From: Pseudonocardiales bacterium
GTDB lineage: Bacteria; Actinomycetota; Actinomycetes; Mycobacteriales; Pseudonocardiaceae
Assembly (NCBI GenBank): GCA_019244165.1
Contig: JAFATA010000034.1
Coordinates: 1-64,000, forward strand
Length of the DNA stretch: 64,000 bases
Reading direction: 5' to 3'
The notes beneath the pieces are model-generated. The model saw only the letters and a list, made by a program, of their open reading frames with translations. It did no database searches and had not been told where the DNA came from. Below are positions 28,059 to 38,103 of this stretch, in pieces (the first letter of the stretch is position 1; every line of letters starts with the position of its first letter). The position numbers and the translations under genes were made by a program.

Positions 28059-28730
28059 TCACCCGCGAGCTGCTACTGACCTCCGCATAGCGTGCTCCAC
28101 CAACGCGATGAGGGTGTTTTTCGTCGATTCCCGCTCGCGAGCGTCGCACGGGATGATGGGTACCGTGGGCTCGATGGCCAGCGCTTCCCGGACGTCCTCA
28201 ACACTGTGGCTGAGCACGCCATCAAAACAGTTCACTCCGACAACATAGGGCAGGCCACGGTCTTCGAAGAAGTCCACCGCCGCAAAACAATCGGCCAGCC
28301 GGCGGGTGTCCACCAGCACGACCGCGCCGATCGCGCCGCGCACCAGGTCATCCCACATGAACCAGAAACGGTGCTGCCCCGGGGTACCAAACAGGTAGAG
28401 GATCAGCTCCGCGTCCAGCGAGAGCCGGCCGAAATCCATCGCGACGGTGGTGGTCGATTTGTCCGGGGTGGCCGCGAGGTCATCCACCGAGGTGCTCGCA
28501 TCGGTAAGTACAGCCTCAGTGGTCAGCGGCACGATCTCGGATACCGAGCCGACGAACGTCGTCTTGCCGGCGCCGAAACCACCGCCTACCACAATTTTCG
28601 CGGACATCACGCTAACGCCGCCTGCGGCTTGCCGCGCGACGGGCGGGCCGGACCGAACCGGGCCGGGCTGGATCGCTGCCGTCGACGAGCCCCCCTGGGG
28701 CCACGCCCGATCAGAGTCGACGAAGTCCAC
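28059..28730 (-). CDS. cvnD: Conservon GTPase (CvnD-type)
   Basis: 223-residue Ras/MglA-like GTP-binding protein that works with CvnA-C at the membrane. G1 is VVGGGFGAGKTTFVG, followed by SVSEIVPLTTEA; G3 region MDFGRLSLDAELILYLFGTP with GQHRFWFMWDDLVRG; the later VVLVDTRRLADCF and GVNCFDG hold the remaining base-recognition segments. The GTG at 28730 gives MDFVDSDRA, as in relatives, and overlaps the end of the DUF742 gene by 20 bp. It is followed 47 bp later by the second kinase. Confidence 0.93.
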   Translation of the reverse strand: MDFVDSDRAWPQGGSSTAAIQPGPVRSGPPVARQAAGGVSVMSAKIVVGGGFGAGKTTFVGSVSEIVPLTTEAVLTDASTSVDDLAATPDKSTTTVAMDFGRLSLDAELILYLFGTPGQHRFWFMWDDLVRGAIGAVVLVDTRRLADCFAAVDFFEDRGLPYVVGVNCFDGVLSHSVEDVREALAIEPTVPIIPCDARERESTKNTLIALVEHAMRRSVAARG

Positions 28731-29262
28731 TCAATACCCTTTCCATCAAGACCATATCCGGCATGTTGCCAGAACCGTTCGCGCTGCGATGCACCACGAT
28801 CAAGCCGATGTCCGCCATGTCCGCCAGCAGGACTCGGGCCACGCCCAGCGGGAGAGACAACAGAGCGGCCACCTCGGCCACCGATCGGGGGGCGCGGCAC
28901 AGTTCCGCCACCGCCCGGTTTTCCTCGGTGGTCCGCATCGCCATGTCGAGACCGCGCTCGCTGGTAGACACCAGCGTCTCCACCGCAAGGTCGAATACTG
29001 GGGCGGTACGGCCTCTGGTCCAGGTATAAGGCCGCACCACAGACGCTGCATCCGCCGGCTCGCTCCACTCGTCGGATCCAGCAAACGCCGAGGCCGGCTG
29101 TCGCATCCTCACGGGCTCCTCCCCCGCCACCGGTGCCCGGGTGGGCGATGACCTCGGCGGCTTCTTGCGACGCCCGCCCCAGCGCCACGGGCCACTACTG
29201 AGGTTGTTCACCACGTCAGCAAAAGACTGATCATCTCCGTCATCGCCGCGAGGTCGGTTCAC
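28711..29262 (-). CDS. cvnC: DUF742 conservon protein (CvnC-type)
   Basis: 183 residues. The C-terminal DUF742 domain is shown by VVRPYTWTRGRT, FDLAVETLVSTSERG, CRAPRSVAEVAALLSLPLGV and ARVLLADMADIGLIVVH, ending in ERVLSGLRRL. It has a winged-helix-like fold and is always found between CvnB and CvnD. The N-terminal part (RWGGRRKKPPRSSPTR) is variable. The start is ATG 29262, 18 bp after the roadblock gene's stop. Confidence 0.92.
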   Translation of the reverse strand: MNRPRGDDGDDQSFADVVNNLSSGPWRWGGRRKKPPRSSPTRAPVAGEEPVRMRQPASAFAGSDEWSEPADAASVVRPYTWTRGRTAPVFDLAVETLVSTSERGLDMAMRTTEENRAVAELCRAPRSVAEVAALLSLPLGVARVLLADMADIGLIVVHRSANGSGNMPDMVLMERVLSGLRRL

Positions 29263-29280
29263 CTCTGTCTCACCACCACA

Positions 29281-29703
29281 TCAACGGCCTCGGGCACCAT
29301 ACGGCTGCGCACGCGGGTCCGGGGTGAGCTGCCGGCCGACCCGCTCGACCAACAACGTCATCTCATATCCCACCAACCCGATGTCGCAGGTCGGGGTGGC
29401 CAGCACCGCAAGGCTGGAGCCATCGCTGATCGACATGACCAGCATGATCCCCCGTTCCAGCTCCACCACCGTCTGCACGACCCGGCCGGCGTCAAAACAG
29501 CGGGATGCCCCCTGGGCCAGGCTGACCAGGCCGGATGCCACTGCGGCGAGCTGGTCGGCACGGTCTCGGGGCAGGTAGGCCGACGCCGTCAGAGGCATTC
29601 CCTCGGCTGACACCACCAGCGCGTGCGCCACCCCAGGCACTCTGTTGACAAAGTCGTCGACCAACCATCCGAAGCATTCCGGCTGCGTCCGCGCAACGGT
29701 CAC
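29281..29703 (-). CDS. cvnB: Roadblock/LC7 domain protein, first conservon copy
   Basis: 140 residues with [56 protein letters not shown] and [19 protein letters not shown]. The start overlaps the preceding kinase stop by 4 bp (ATGA). It is the CvnB of the first, complete set, and a close relative of the product at 24780-25214. Confidence 0.92.
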   Translation of the reverse strand: MTVARTQPECFGWLVDDFVNRVPGVAHALVVSAEGMPLTASAYLPRDRADQLAAVASGLVSLAQGASRCFDAGRVVQTVVELERGIMLVMSISDGSSLAVLATPTCDIGLVGYEMTLLVERVGRQLTPDPRAQPYGARGR

Positions 29704-32700
29704 GTCGTCTCCTCTTCCCCGCCCTGCTGCGGCGACCCGTCAGCCTGCATCTCCAGGTTTCGGCGGGCCTGACGACCCTCTCGGACACCCTGCTGGTAGC
29801 TGGCAAGCCGGCCACGGATCGACTCGGCGCTGCGCGCCGGTGCGCTTGTGGCGGATTCGGCCCCCCCGACGGCCCCGGGCACCAGCAGTGCCCGGGGCTG
29901 CCGCCGCGGCAGCCCCCTAGAGGTGAGCTCCGCACTGACCGGCATCGCCAGCGCTCGCGCCGCCCGCCAGCCCTCATCTGCTGTACCCCAGTCCCGCGCC
30001 AGCGAAGCGACTGGAGTGGTGGCCTCCACCTCCGAAACAGGCTGACTCGGCGAACGAGGCTTGCCCGCGTCACCGTCGCCAGCACCGGACTCGGATTCGA
30101 TCAACGTTTTGCCTGGCTGCCGCCGGGTCAGGGGCCGGGAAGGCGTCGTCGCGGACGCTGCCGCCTTCCTGGGCGGAGCATCCGTGGATGGGATATCCGC
30201 CGGGATATCCGCCGACGGGGCATCCGGCAAAGGCGCGTGCGGCACAGGGGCATGCGGCAACGGACGCCCCGTCGGCAATGAGACTTCCTGGGAGACATCC
30301 CGGGTCGGAACATCGCGAGTCATCTCAGCCGGCCCGCGCACCGATGGCCCCTGCGTCGAGGGTCCATGCGTCGAGGGTCCATGCGTCGAGGGTGCAGTCC
30401 AGCCCACCGGGACGGCCTCGTGCTCCTTGAACCACGCGGAGGCCACGTCATCGAAGATCGGTGTGGAGTGGTGCAGCGTCACCCGGTGCCCCACTCCCGC
30501 GCCTCCGGCCACCGTGCCACCTACCACCGTGGCCCGGGCCGGCCGGAACAGATCTGCGCCAGATCCGGCGCTGGGGGTGGCCATCGAGCCGCCTGCTGAG
30601 GGACTGGCCGGCGGTCCGGACGGAGCCGGTGCCGTTTTCACCGGGGGTGAGCGCCGGTCGGCGTGTTGCTGACGCTCCGGGAAGCCCGACGAACCGTTCA
30701 CAGCGGACTGTTCCGCTGAGGGCTCCCCGGGACCGTTGATCTCCTGGCTGTTGGCCTCGTGGCCGTTATCGTCGTGGTTGTTGTCGGCGCCCCCGCCGTT
30801 CGAGCCGACGACCACCAGCGCCGCAGTCGCCTCCCGGTCATAACCATTGGTTTCGGCCAGCTGGGCGGCGGGGGCACGAGGCTCCACCGCCTCCGAGGCC
30901 ACCCGTACCAGCTTGGACGGTATGGTGACGCAGGCGCAGATACCCACCTCGTCCTCGCTGCGGCGCAGCTGCACGGTGATGCCGTGCCGGACAGCCAACC
31001 GGCCAACCACGAACAGCCCCATCCGGCGGGACACCGACGCGTCCACCATCGGGGGGCTGGCCAACCGCTGGTTGGCCTCGGCAAGCTCCGCCTCGGTCAT
31101 CCCGACACCGCGGTCGGCGACCTCGATCACGACCGAGCCGTCCGCGGCGAAGATGCTGGAAACCACCACCTGGCTCTCCGGGGACGAGAACTGAGTCGCG
31201 TTGTCCAGCAACTCCGCCAGCAAATGCACCAGGTCACTCGCGGAGCGGCCGAGCACCAGGACCGCAGGTGGCTGCTGCAGCGCCAGGCGTTGGTAGCGCT
31301 CCACCTCGGACACCGCGGCGCGCAGCACGTCCACCAACCGGACCGGCCGGCTAGACCGGGTGGTCGCATCGGTGCCCGCGAGGACCAGCAGGTTCTCGCT
31401 GTTGCGCCGCATCCGGGTGGCGAGATGGTCGAGTTGGAACAGGTTGTCCAGCTGTTGCGGGTCCTGTTCACCGCTCTCGAGCCGGTCGATGAGCTTCAGC
31501 TGGCGCTCGACTAGACCTTGAGTGCGCCGCGAAAGGTTGACGAAGATGTCGTTGACGTTGGAACGGAGCTGGGCCTGCTCACTGGCCAGCCGGACGGCTT
31601 GACTGTGCACCTCGTCAAAGGCCCGGGCGACCTGACCGATTTCTTCGCTGGTACCGACCGGCACCGGCTCGACCGCTGTCCCGGACAGTTCGCCGTCGCG
31701 GATGCGGGCCATCGCCTCGGGCAACCGCCGATCGGCGACATCCAGTGCGGTGCGCTTGAGCACTCCGAGCGGCCGCAACAGGGCCCGGGTCACCCAGATG
31801 CCAACCAGCACGCCCAGCGCCAGCGCAAAGAAGAGAATGACCGAGTTCAGGCCAGCGGAGGTGCGCACGTGGGCGAGCAGCCCCTGTGCGGTCTGCTCGA
31901 TTCGCTGCCGCAGCTTCTTTTCGACGGTGGCGATGTTCTCGACGGCTACCGCGTTGCGCTGATCCCACTCCTGCGGCGAGATGTTCAGCGGCTCACCCGC
32001 GAGACCGCGGTGCAAGATCAGCTGCAACAGCCGCTGCCGGGACAGCTCCGCGTCCGGGCCGGTCCCGGAGATTCCGGCGATGGCGTCGGCGCGCTCAGCG
32101 GGCGTCAAGGCCTCCCGGACCGCGTCCTGGTCGCTGGTCAGCCGGACCGTCGCCGTGCGCAGGTCTTCGATTTGGCCGGGACCCAGACGGTTGACGTACA
32201 GCGCTGCCAAGACGACCGCGTGCTGGCGGCTGATCTGCTCACGGCCGGCGACCAGGGCATGCACGGCGGCAGCGTCGTTCGTCACGGCGACGTCATCAAG
32301 CTGGCGGGTCAGCGCGGCATCCAACTCAACCAGGGGGTCGATCGCGTCGCTGTACTCGGTGACCACCACCTCGACCGGGCCGAAGCCTGTGGTCACGCTG
32401 GCCCGCAACGGCCCCAGAGCGCCGAGCGTAGCCAGCGGGGAGCGGGTGAACTCCAGCCCCCGGACCTGGTTGGCGGCCTCCGCGACCCTCCGCACGTCGC
32501 TATCGACGACGCGAAACTGCAGGTCCAGCCCTTGCTGATCCCCGGCCCGGCCCTTGGCAACAAACGCCGTGGCCAAGTCCCGTTCCCGGGCCAGCGCCCC
32601 GATCAGGTCGGATAGTTGCTGCTGCACGCGCACGATCTGGGTGATCCGCAGATAGGCCGGCGCGGCGCTCGCCTGATCCACAATCCGCAAGACCCCCGCG

Positions 32701-32846
32701 ACCAGGGCGACGAGGGTGGGCACCAGCAGCACAGCGGCCAACTTGACCACCACTGGCCAGTTGCGCCAATACCACCGGGACCGCGTGGCCTCCGGGTCAC
32801 TCGCCGCTGCTCCCGCCTCCCTGGGATGACTGAGGACGGCGGTCAT
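29700..32846 (-). CDS. cvnA: Nitrate/nitrite-sensor-type histidine kinase, first conservon copy
   Basis: 1048 residues. First TM LAAVLLVPTLVALVAGVLRI, then the NIT-type extracellular region (LARERDLATAFVAKGRAG), second TM (VILFFALALGVLVGIWVTRA), HAMP-like linker and a helical domain with the intact LDHLATRMRRNSENLLVLAG (about residue 475), which carries the histidine missing from the paralogue. HATPase motifs are [27 protein letters not shown] and MGLFVVGRLAVRHGI. A long low-complexity tail contains a GPSTHGPST repeat encoded by a 15-bp DNA repeat near 30355-30390. The ATG at 32846 has GGAGG seven bases upstream. It is the first gene of a six-gene unit reaching 24780. Confidence 0.92.
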   Translation of the reverse strand: MTAVLSHPREAGAAASDPEATRSRWYWRNWPVVVKLAAVLLVPTLVALVAGVLRIVDQASAAPAYLRITQIVRVQQQLSDLIGALARERDLATAFVAKGRAGDQQGLDLQFRVVDSDVRRVAEAANQVRGLEFTRSPLATLGALGPLRASVTTGFGPVEVVVTEYSDAIDPLVELDAALTRQLDDVAVTNDAAAVHALVAGREQISRQHAVVLAALYVNRLGPGQIEDLRTATVRLTSDQDAVREALTPAERADAIAGISGTGPDAELSRQRLLQLILHRGLAGEPLNISPQEWDQRNAVAVENIATVEKKLRQRIEQTAQGLLAHVRTSAGLNSVILFFALALGVLVGIWVTRALLRPLGVLKRTALDVADRRLPEAMARIRDGELSGTAVEPVPVGTSEEIGQVARAFDEVHSQAVRLASEQAQLRSNVNDIFVNLSRRTQGLVERQLKLIDRLESGEQDPQQLDNLFQLDHLATRMRRNSENLLVLAGTDATTRSSRPVRLVDVLRAAVSEVERYQRLALQQPPAVLVLGRSASDLVHLLAELLDNATQFSSPESQVVVSSIFAADGSVVIEVADRGVGMTEAELAEANQRLASPPMVDASVSRRMGLFVVGRLAVRHGITVQLRRSEDEVGICACVTIPSKLVRVASEAVEPRAPAAQLAETNGYDREATAALVVVGSNGGGADNNHDDNGHEANSQEINGPGEPSAEQSAVNGSSGFPERQQHADRRSPPVKTAPAPSGPPASPSAGGSMATPSAGSGADLFRPARATVVGGTVAGGAGVGHRVTLHHSTPIFDDVASAWFKEHEAVPVGWTAPSTHGPSTHGPSTQGPSVRGPAEMTRDVPTRDVSQEVSLPTGRPLPHAPVPHAPLPDAPSADIPADIPSTDAPPRKAAASATTPSRPLTRRQPGKTLIESESGAGDGDAGKPRSPSQPVSEVEATTPVASLARDWGTADEGWRAARALAMPVSAELTSRGLPRRQPRALLVPGAVGGAESATSAPARSAESIRGRLASYQQGVREGRQARRNLEMQADGSPQQGGEEETT

Positions 32847-32849
32847 CAC

Positions 32850-33352
32850 GCCGCCTCCGCGGAAAGTCGCGAACTACTCGCTGGCACGGTGGGATCCCCT
32901 CCCAGGAGTCGAGGGTGGCCGGGCACCCGGCTCACCACAGGTCACCGCGGTCGTGGGCCTCAGCGCCGCACGTAAGTAACGCCGCTGGCCCCGAACCGGA
33001 TACGCCCGCTGGTCAGCACGGACGATACGACGGGCTGGGCTGGGCAGTCCTTCGGGTCTACTTACCGTGCTCCCTGACCGCGCAGAGCGCCAGTGCTCGG
33101 GGGAGACAACACCCGCCAGCCCGGGTCGTTTTACCGCTATGGCGGGCGGTGAACTACTCACAGTGAACTATTTTTCACCCAAAAGACGCACAGACTACGT
33201 CGCGTGAGCGGAACGGCTTGCGTTCCCGGCACCCAGTCCCAGGGTGCCGGGCTTCGCGCCTCGGCGGCGCGGGTGCGCACGCGCCTGAGAGACTGGCCCC
33301 AGCAGCCGAACCGATTCATCCCATGGTGCTTGCCGAGCGTGGAGGAACCTCG
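32850..33352. other. Divergent promoter region between conservon and XPB gene
   Basis: About 500 bp without a gene. At 33145-33180 the sequence is AT-richer (AACTATTTTTCACCC), likely promoter DNA. At 33225-33251 a 10-bp perfect stem (CCCGGCACCC / GGGTGCCGGG, 7-nt loop) lies about 100 bp upstream of the XPB helicase start and would fall in its leader. Confidence 0.5.
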
Positions 33353-35002
33353 TTGAGCTCAACGCCTGAGGCCGGACCGCTCATCGTCCAGTCCGACAAG
33401 ACGCTGCTCCTGGAGGTCGACCATCCGGCAGCCGGGGTGGCGCGGGCTGCGATCGCGCCCTTCGCCGAACTCGAGCGCGCGCCCGAACACGTGCACACCT
33501 ACCGGGTCACCCCGCTGGCGCTGTGGAACGCGCGGGCCGCGGGGCACGACGCCGAGCAGGTCGTCGACGTGCTGGTGCGCTTTTCCCGGTATGCCGTGCC
33601 CCAGCCCCTGCTGGTCGACGTCGTGGACACCATGGGCCGTTACGGCCGGCTGCAGCTGACCCAGCACCCGGCGCACGGCCTGGTGCTGGTCTCGCTGGAC
33701 CAGGCCGTGCTCGAGGAGGTACTCCGGCACCGCAAGATCACCCCAATGCTGGGGGCCCGGGTCGATGAGGACACCGTGCGGGTGCACCCCTCGGAGCGCG
33801 GCCGGCTCAAGCAGGGGCTACTCAAGATCGGCTGGCCGGCCGAGGATCTGGCCGGCTACGTCGACGGCGAGTCGCACCCGATCGAGCTGGTCGAGAACGG
33901 CTGGTCGCTGCGCGACTACCAACGCGACGCGGTGACCGGGTTCTGGGCCGGCGGTTCCGGGGTCGTGGTGCTGCCGTGTGGAGCGGGAAAGACCTTGGTC
34001 GGGATCGCCGCGATGGCCCAAGCCCAAGCGACCACGCTGATCCTGGTCACCAACACGGTCGCCGGCCGGCAGTGGAAGCGCGAACTGATCGCGCGTACCT
34101 CGCTGTCCGCCGACGAGGTCGGCGAATATTCCGGTGAGCGCAAGGAAATCCGTCCGGTGACGGTCGCGACCTACCAGATCATGACCCGCAAATCACGAGG
34201 CGAATACCAGCACCTGGATTTATTCGATTCCCGGGACTGGGGGCTGATCGTCTACGACGAGGTGCATTTGCTGCCCGCACCGGTCTTTCGGATGACAGCC
34301 GATTTGCAGTCCCGCCGGCGGCTCGGGCTGACCGCCACCCTGGTGCGCGAGGACGGCCGGGAGGGGGACGTGTTCTCCCTAATCGGGCCCAAGCGCTACG
34401 ACGCGCCGTGGCGCGACATCGAGTCACAGGGCTGGATCGCGCCAGCGGACTGCGTCGAGGTACGCGTCACCCTGACCGACGCCGAGCGGCTGCGCTACGC
34501 CGCCGCAGAAGCCGACGAGCGCTACCGGGTGTGCTCCACTGCGCGCAGCAAGCTTGGGGTTGTGACGGCCATCCTGAACCGGCATCCCGACGAGCCGACC
34601 CTGGTGATCGGGGCGTATCTGGAGCAACTGGAGGAACTCGGCGCGGTTTTGGACGCGCCGGTGGTGCAAGGCTCGACCCGCAACTCCGAACGGGAAAGTC
34701 TCTACGAGGCGTTCCGCCGCGGCGAAGTACGCAGGCTGGTCGTGTCCAAAGTAGCCAACTTCTCTATCGACTTACCGGAGGCCTCGGTGGCGGTGCAGGT
34801 TTCCGGCACGTTCGGTTCCCGGCAGGAGGAAGCCCAGCGGCTGGGCCGGCTGCTGCGCCCTAAAAGCGACGGGCGCCAAGCGCATTTCTACTCGGTGGTT
34901 TCCCGGGACACCCTGGACACTGACTACGCGGCGCACCGCCAGCGCTTTCTCGCCGAGCAAGGCTACGGCTACCGCATCATCGACGCCGACGACCTACGGT
35001 GA
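33353..35002 (+). CDS. XPB-type DNA repair helicase
   Basis: 549-residue SF2 3'-5' helicase of the bacterial XPB family. The N-terminal domain begins GPLIVQSDKTLLLEVDHPAA. Motifs: I LPCGAGKTLVGIAAMAQ, Ia TLILVTNTVAGRQWKREL, II YDEVHLLPAPVF (DEVH), [56 protein letters not shown]. The TTG at 33353 is chosen because GGAGG stands seven bases upstream and the protein then starts MSSTPEAGPLIVQSDKT, as relatives do. It probably acts in DNA repair with the helicase-associated protein at 19501. The last 34 bp overlap the convergent decayed cox locus. Confidence 0.93.
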   Translation: MSSTPEAGPLIVQSDKTLLLEVDHPAAGVARAAIAPFAELERAPEHVHTYRVTPLALWNARAAGHDAEQVVDVLVRFSRYAVPQPLLVDVVDTMGRYGRLQLTQHPAHGLVLVSLDQAVLEEVLRHRKITPMLGARVDEDTVRVHPSERGRLKQGLLKIGWPAEDLAGYVDGESHPIELVENGWSLRDYQRDAVTGFWAGGSGVVVLPCGAGKTLVGIAAMAQAQATTLILVTNTVAGRQWKRELIARTSLSADEVGEYSGERKEIRPVTVATYQIMTRKSRGEYQHLDLFDSRDWGLIVYDEVHLLPAPVFRMTADLQSRRRLGLTATLVREDGREGDVFSLIGPKRYDAPWRDIESQGWIAPADCVEVRVTLTDAERLRYAAAEADERYRVCSTARSKLGVVTAILNRHPDEPTLVIGAYLEQLEELGAVLDAPVVQGSTRNSERESLYEAFRRGEVRRLVVSKVANFSIDLPEASVAVQVSGTFGSRQEEAQRLGRLLRPKSDGRQAHFYSVVSRDTLDTDYAAHRQRFLAEQGYGYRIIDADDLR

Positions 35003-37574
35003 CGCCGTTGCTGTCTGGGCCCCTCCGCCTGCCCCAGGCTTGCGCTCAGGCAGTCCGCGAACTGACCGATGATCTTCCTGCTGACATCCTCGATCAGGCC
35101 TCGGCCGAACTGGGCCGGCTTGCCCGTGATGGTCAGATCGGTGGCCACCGTCACCGCGGTGCCCGCCTCGTCCTCGACGAGACTGGTCTGCACGGTCACC
35201 GCCGCAGTGCCCTGGCCCCCAGCTGCGGTACCCGTCGCTTTGATCACGCTCCGGTGCGCGGCCTGGTCGGTTTCGGTGAAGCGACCAGATCCCCGGTACT
35301 GCAGGGCGATCGGACCCAGCCGGATCTGCACGGTTCCCGCGAACTCCGCGCCGCTCGCTGACGTGAGAGTGGCTCCCGGGAAGCACGGTGCAACCCGCTC
35401 GGGATCCAGGTCCGCAGCACTGGGCATCAGATAGTCGGCCAGCGTGCTGGTGATCAGCGTGCCGACCTCGTCGTAACCGGCCTCCTCGAACAGCGCCTGT
35501 GCGATGCCCTGGGCCAGGCCCCCGTGCACCTGTCCCTCGACGATCAGTGGGTTCACCACGGTGCCGATATCGTCCACGCACACGTAGCGGCGGATCCTCA
35601 CCCAGCCGGTCTCGGTATCCACCTTGGCCACGCACAGGTGGGTGCCGTGTGGGAAGGAGAAGTTCTCCGGGTCAAAGGTGGCCTCGGAGTCCAACGACGG
35701 CTCCATGCCCTCGGGATAGTTGGGTGCGGCGAAAGCCGCGAACGCGACCTCCTGGATCGTGACGCCCCGGTCGGTTCCCTTGATGGTGAACTTGCCATGG
35801 GTGAACTCGATGTCGGCCTCGGAGCACTCCAGCAGGTGCGCCGCCATCTTCTTCGCCTTGTCGATCACCTTGTCAACGGCCTTGACCACCGCGATACCAC
35901 CCACGGCCAGCGATCGGGAGCCGTAGGTGTCCATGCCCTTGGACGAGCTCTGGGTGTCACCGTGCAGCACCTCGACGTCCTCAAACGGCACGCTCAGCCG
36001 GTCAGCCACAATCTGGCTCCACACCGTCTCGTGCCCCTGGCCGTGCGGGGAGACGCCGGAGATCACCTCGACCTTGCCGGTGGCGAGCATCCGGATGCTG
36101 GTGTTCTCCCACCCGCCAGCGGAGTAGGACAGCGCACCCAGCATCCGGGACGGGGCCAGCCCACACATTTCGGTGTAGGTCGAGATGCCGATGCCCAGCT
36201 GCACCACCTCGTTCGCCTCCCGGCGGCGCCGCTGCTCGGCGCGCAGGCCGTCGTAGTCGAACAGCTCCTTGGCCTTAGCCGTGGCCGCCTCGTAGTTGCC
36301 CGAGTCGTAGGTCAGCCCGGCGACCGTGGGGTACGGGAACTCCTCATGCTTGATCCAGTTTCGTTCCCGCAGCTCCAGCGGGTCCATGCCCAGCTCAGCG
36401 GCGAGCTCGTCCATCATCCGCTCGATGGCGAAGGTGGCCTCCGGGCGGCCAGCACCGCGGTAGGCGTCGGTCGGGGTCTTGGTGGTGAACACGTTGGTGC
36501 ACGCAAAGCGGTAAGCCCGGAACTTGTAGATCCCGCAGTACATGAACGCCCCGAGGATCGGTATCCCGGATGTGATGATTCGCAGGTATGCGCCCATGTC
36601 GGCCATCAGCTCGACCTTGAGACCGGTGACCGTACCGTCCTTGCGGGCGGCCAGGGTCAGGTCCTGGATCTGGTCCCGGCCATGGTGCACGGCAAGCAGC
36701 GACTCCGAACGGGTCTCGGTCCACTTGACCGGCTTGCCCATCCGCCGGGCGACCAGCACGGCGAGGAACTCCTCCGGTGTCACCTGGAGCTTGCCGCCGA
36801 ACCCGCCGCCGACGTCCGGCGCGATGACTCGCACCTTGTGCTCGGGCAGGCCCAAGGTGAGGGCGACCATCGTCTTGAGGATGTGCGGTATCTGGGTGGA
36901 CGACCACATGGTCAGCTGCTCGCCGGTCGGGTCGACCACCACGGAGCGCGGCTCCATGAACGCGGGAATCAGCCGTTGCTGCCGGAACCGCCGCTTGATC
37001 ACGATCTCTGCGTCGCGGATAGCCGGCTCGACGTCGCCCCCGCTGCCCGCCTCGCCTGAGTCGAAGACCCACAATGCATTGCGATTGGTGCCCAGCTCGG
37101 GGTGCACCAGCGGGGCGCCGTCGGCGAGTGCGGCCTCCATGTCGAGAACGGGCGTCAGCTCGTCGTAGTCCACTTCGACGGCATCGGCGGCATCGGCGGC
37201 CGACGCCGCATCGCGGGCCACCACGATCGCTATCCCCTCACCGGCACAGTGCACGGTGTCAACGGCCAGCGGCGGGGCTGGTGGGGACTTCATGTCCGGG
37301 GTGATCTGCCATGCGCAGGGCATCTGATTCCCTGCGCGCCGAGGTCGGTGGCGGTGAACACGCCATGCACCCGGGGCAGATGCCTGGCCACGTCGGTGTT
37401 GATTCTGGTGATCCTGGCGTGGGCCAGCGGGCTGCGGACCACCACGAGGTGCAACATCCCGGGCAGCGTGATGTTGTCCGTCCAGCGGGTCCGTCCGGTG
37501 ATCAGCCGGGCGTCCTCCTTACGCTTGCGGGTCCGGCCGAGCTCGCGGGTCGGCGGCGCAGCGCTGGCGGTCAT
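34969..37574 (-). pseudogene. Decayed CoxL-CoxG chimera of a molybdenum hydroxylase
   Basis: The N-terminal frame (37574 ATG, RELGRTRKRKEDARLITGRT) shifts near 37325 into the main frame (MPCAWQITPDMKSPPAPPLA). The main part is a form II CoxL/xanthine-dehydrogenase large subunit: VRVIAPDVGGGFGGKLQV, the active-site loop TDAYRGAGRPEATFAIERMM (no CO-dehydrogenase cysteine), and SPHGQGHETVWSQIVAD. After LADYLMPSAADL the usual last 80-90 residues, including the conserved catalytic Glu of the GxGE motif, are missing; instead the frame continues as CoxG/SRPBCC (ERVAPCFPGATLTSASG, LTITGKPAQFGRGLIEDVSR, IIGQFADCL). The junction is near 35406. The tail then overruns into the XPB gene. Enzyme activity is not expected. 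Confidence 0.85.
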
Positions 37575-38103
37575 CAGTTCCCCCCTCCGACGACGCTGGC
37601 GGCGCTGACGGCACTGGGCCGCGGTGCCGCGCTGGCGGCCGGCTTCATCTTCTGCGCGGCATCAAGCACGGCACGCACAATGTTCTGGTAGCCGTGCAGC
37701 GGCAGAGGTTGCCCTCCAGTCCCGCTCGCACACTCTGCTCGTCCGGATCGGGATCGTCGCCGAGCAGATCGATCGCCTGCATGATCATGCCGGGGGTGCA
37801 GAAGCCGCACTGCAGGGCGTGGTTGTCGTGGAAGGCCTGCTGCATGGGGTGCAGTTGGCCATCGCGGGCCAGGCCTTCAATAGTCGTGATCTCACTGCCA
37901 CCGACCTGCACCGCAAAGACCGAGCAGGACTTCACGCTCCGACCGTCCAGGTGCACGGTGCAGGCGCCGCAGTTGCTGGTATCGCAGCCCACGACAGTTC
38001 CGGTCTTTCCCAGCTTCTCCCGCAGGTAGTGCGCCAGGAGTGTGCGTGGTTCCACGTCGTCGACGTAGCGGACACCGTCGACCATGACAGTGAGGCGCGT
38101 CAT
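37574..38103 (-). pseudogene. CoxS-like 2Fe-2S subunit, frameshifted
   Basis: Iron-sulfur subunit of a molybdenum hydroxylase. The ATG at 38103 has GAGGAG seven bases upstream and gives [13 protein letters not shown]. The plant-ferredoxin cluster motif [16 protein letters not shown] and the second cluster motif [14 protein letters not shown] and NLCRC are all present. After NLCRCT the frame goes to ATRTLC and stops at 37645, while the +1 frame gives the expected [16 protein letters not shown] and a short tail ending at 37574. One G appears to be lost near 37692. The stop overlaps the CoxL start (TGATG). No CoxM (FAD subunit) is present. Confidence 0.8.

Noticed and set aside
36440-36480. CoxL as a true CO dehydrogenase
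   Set aside because: The active-site loop reads AYRGAGRPEA, without the cysteine of form I CO dehydrogenase (AYRCSFR).
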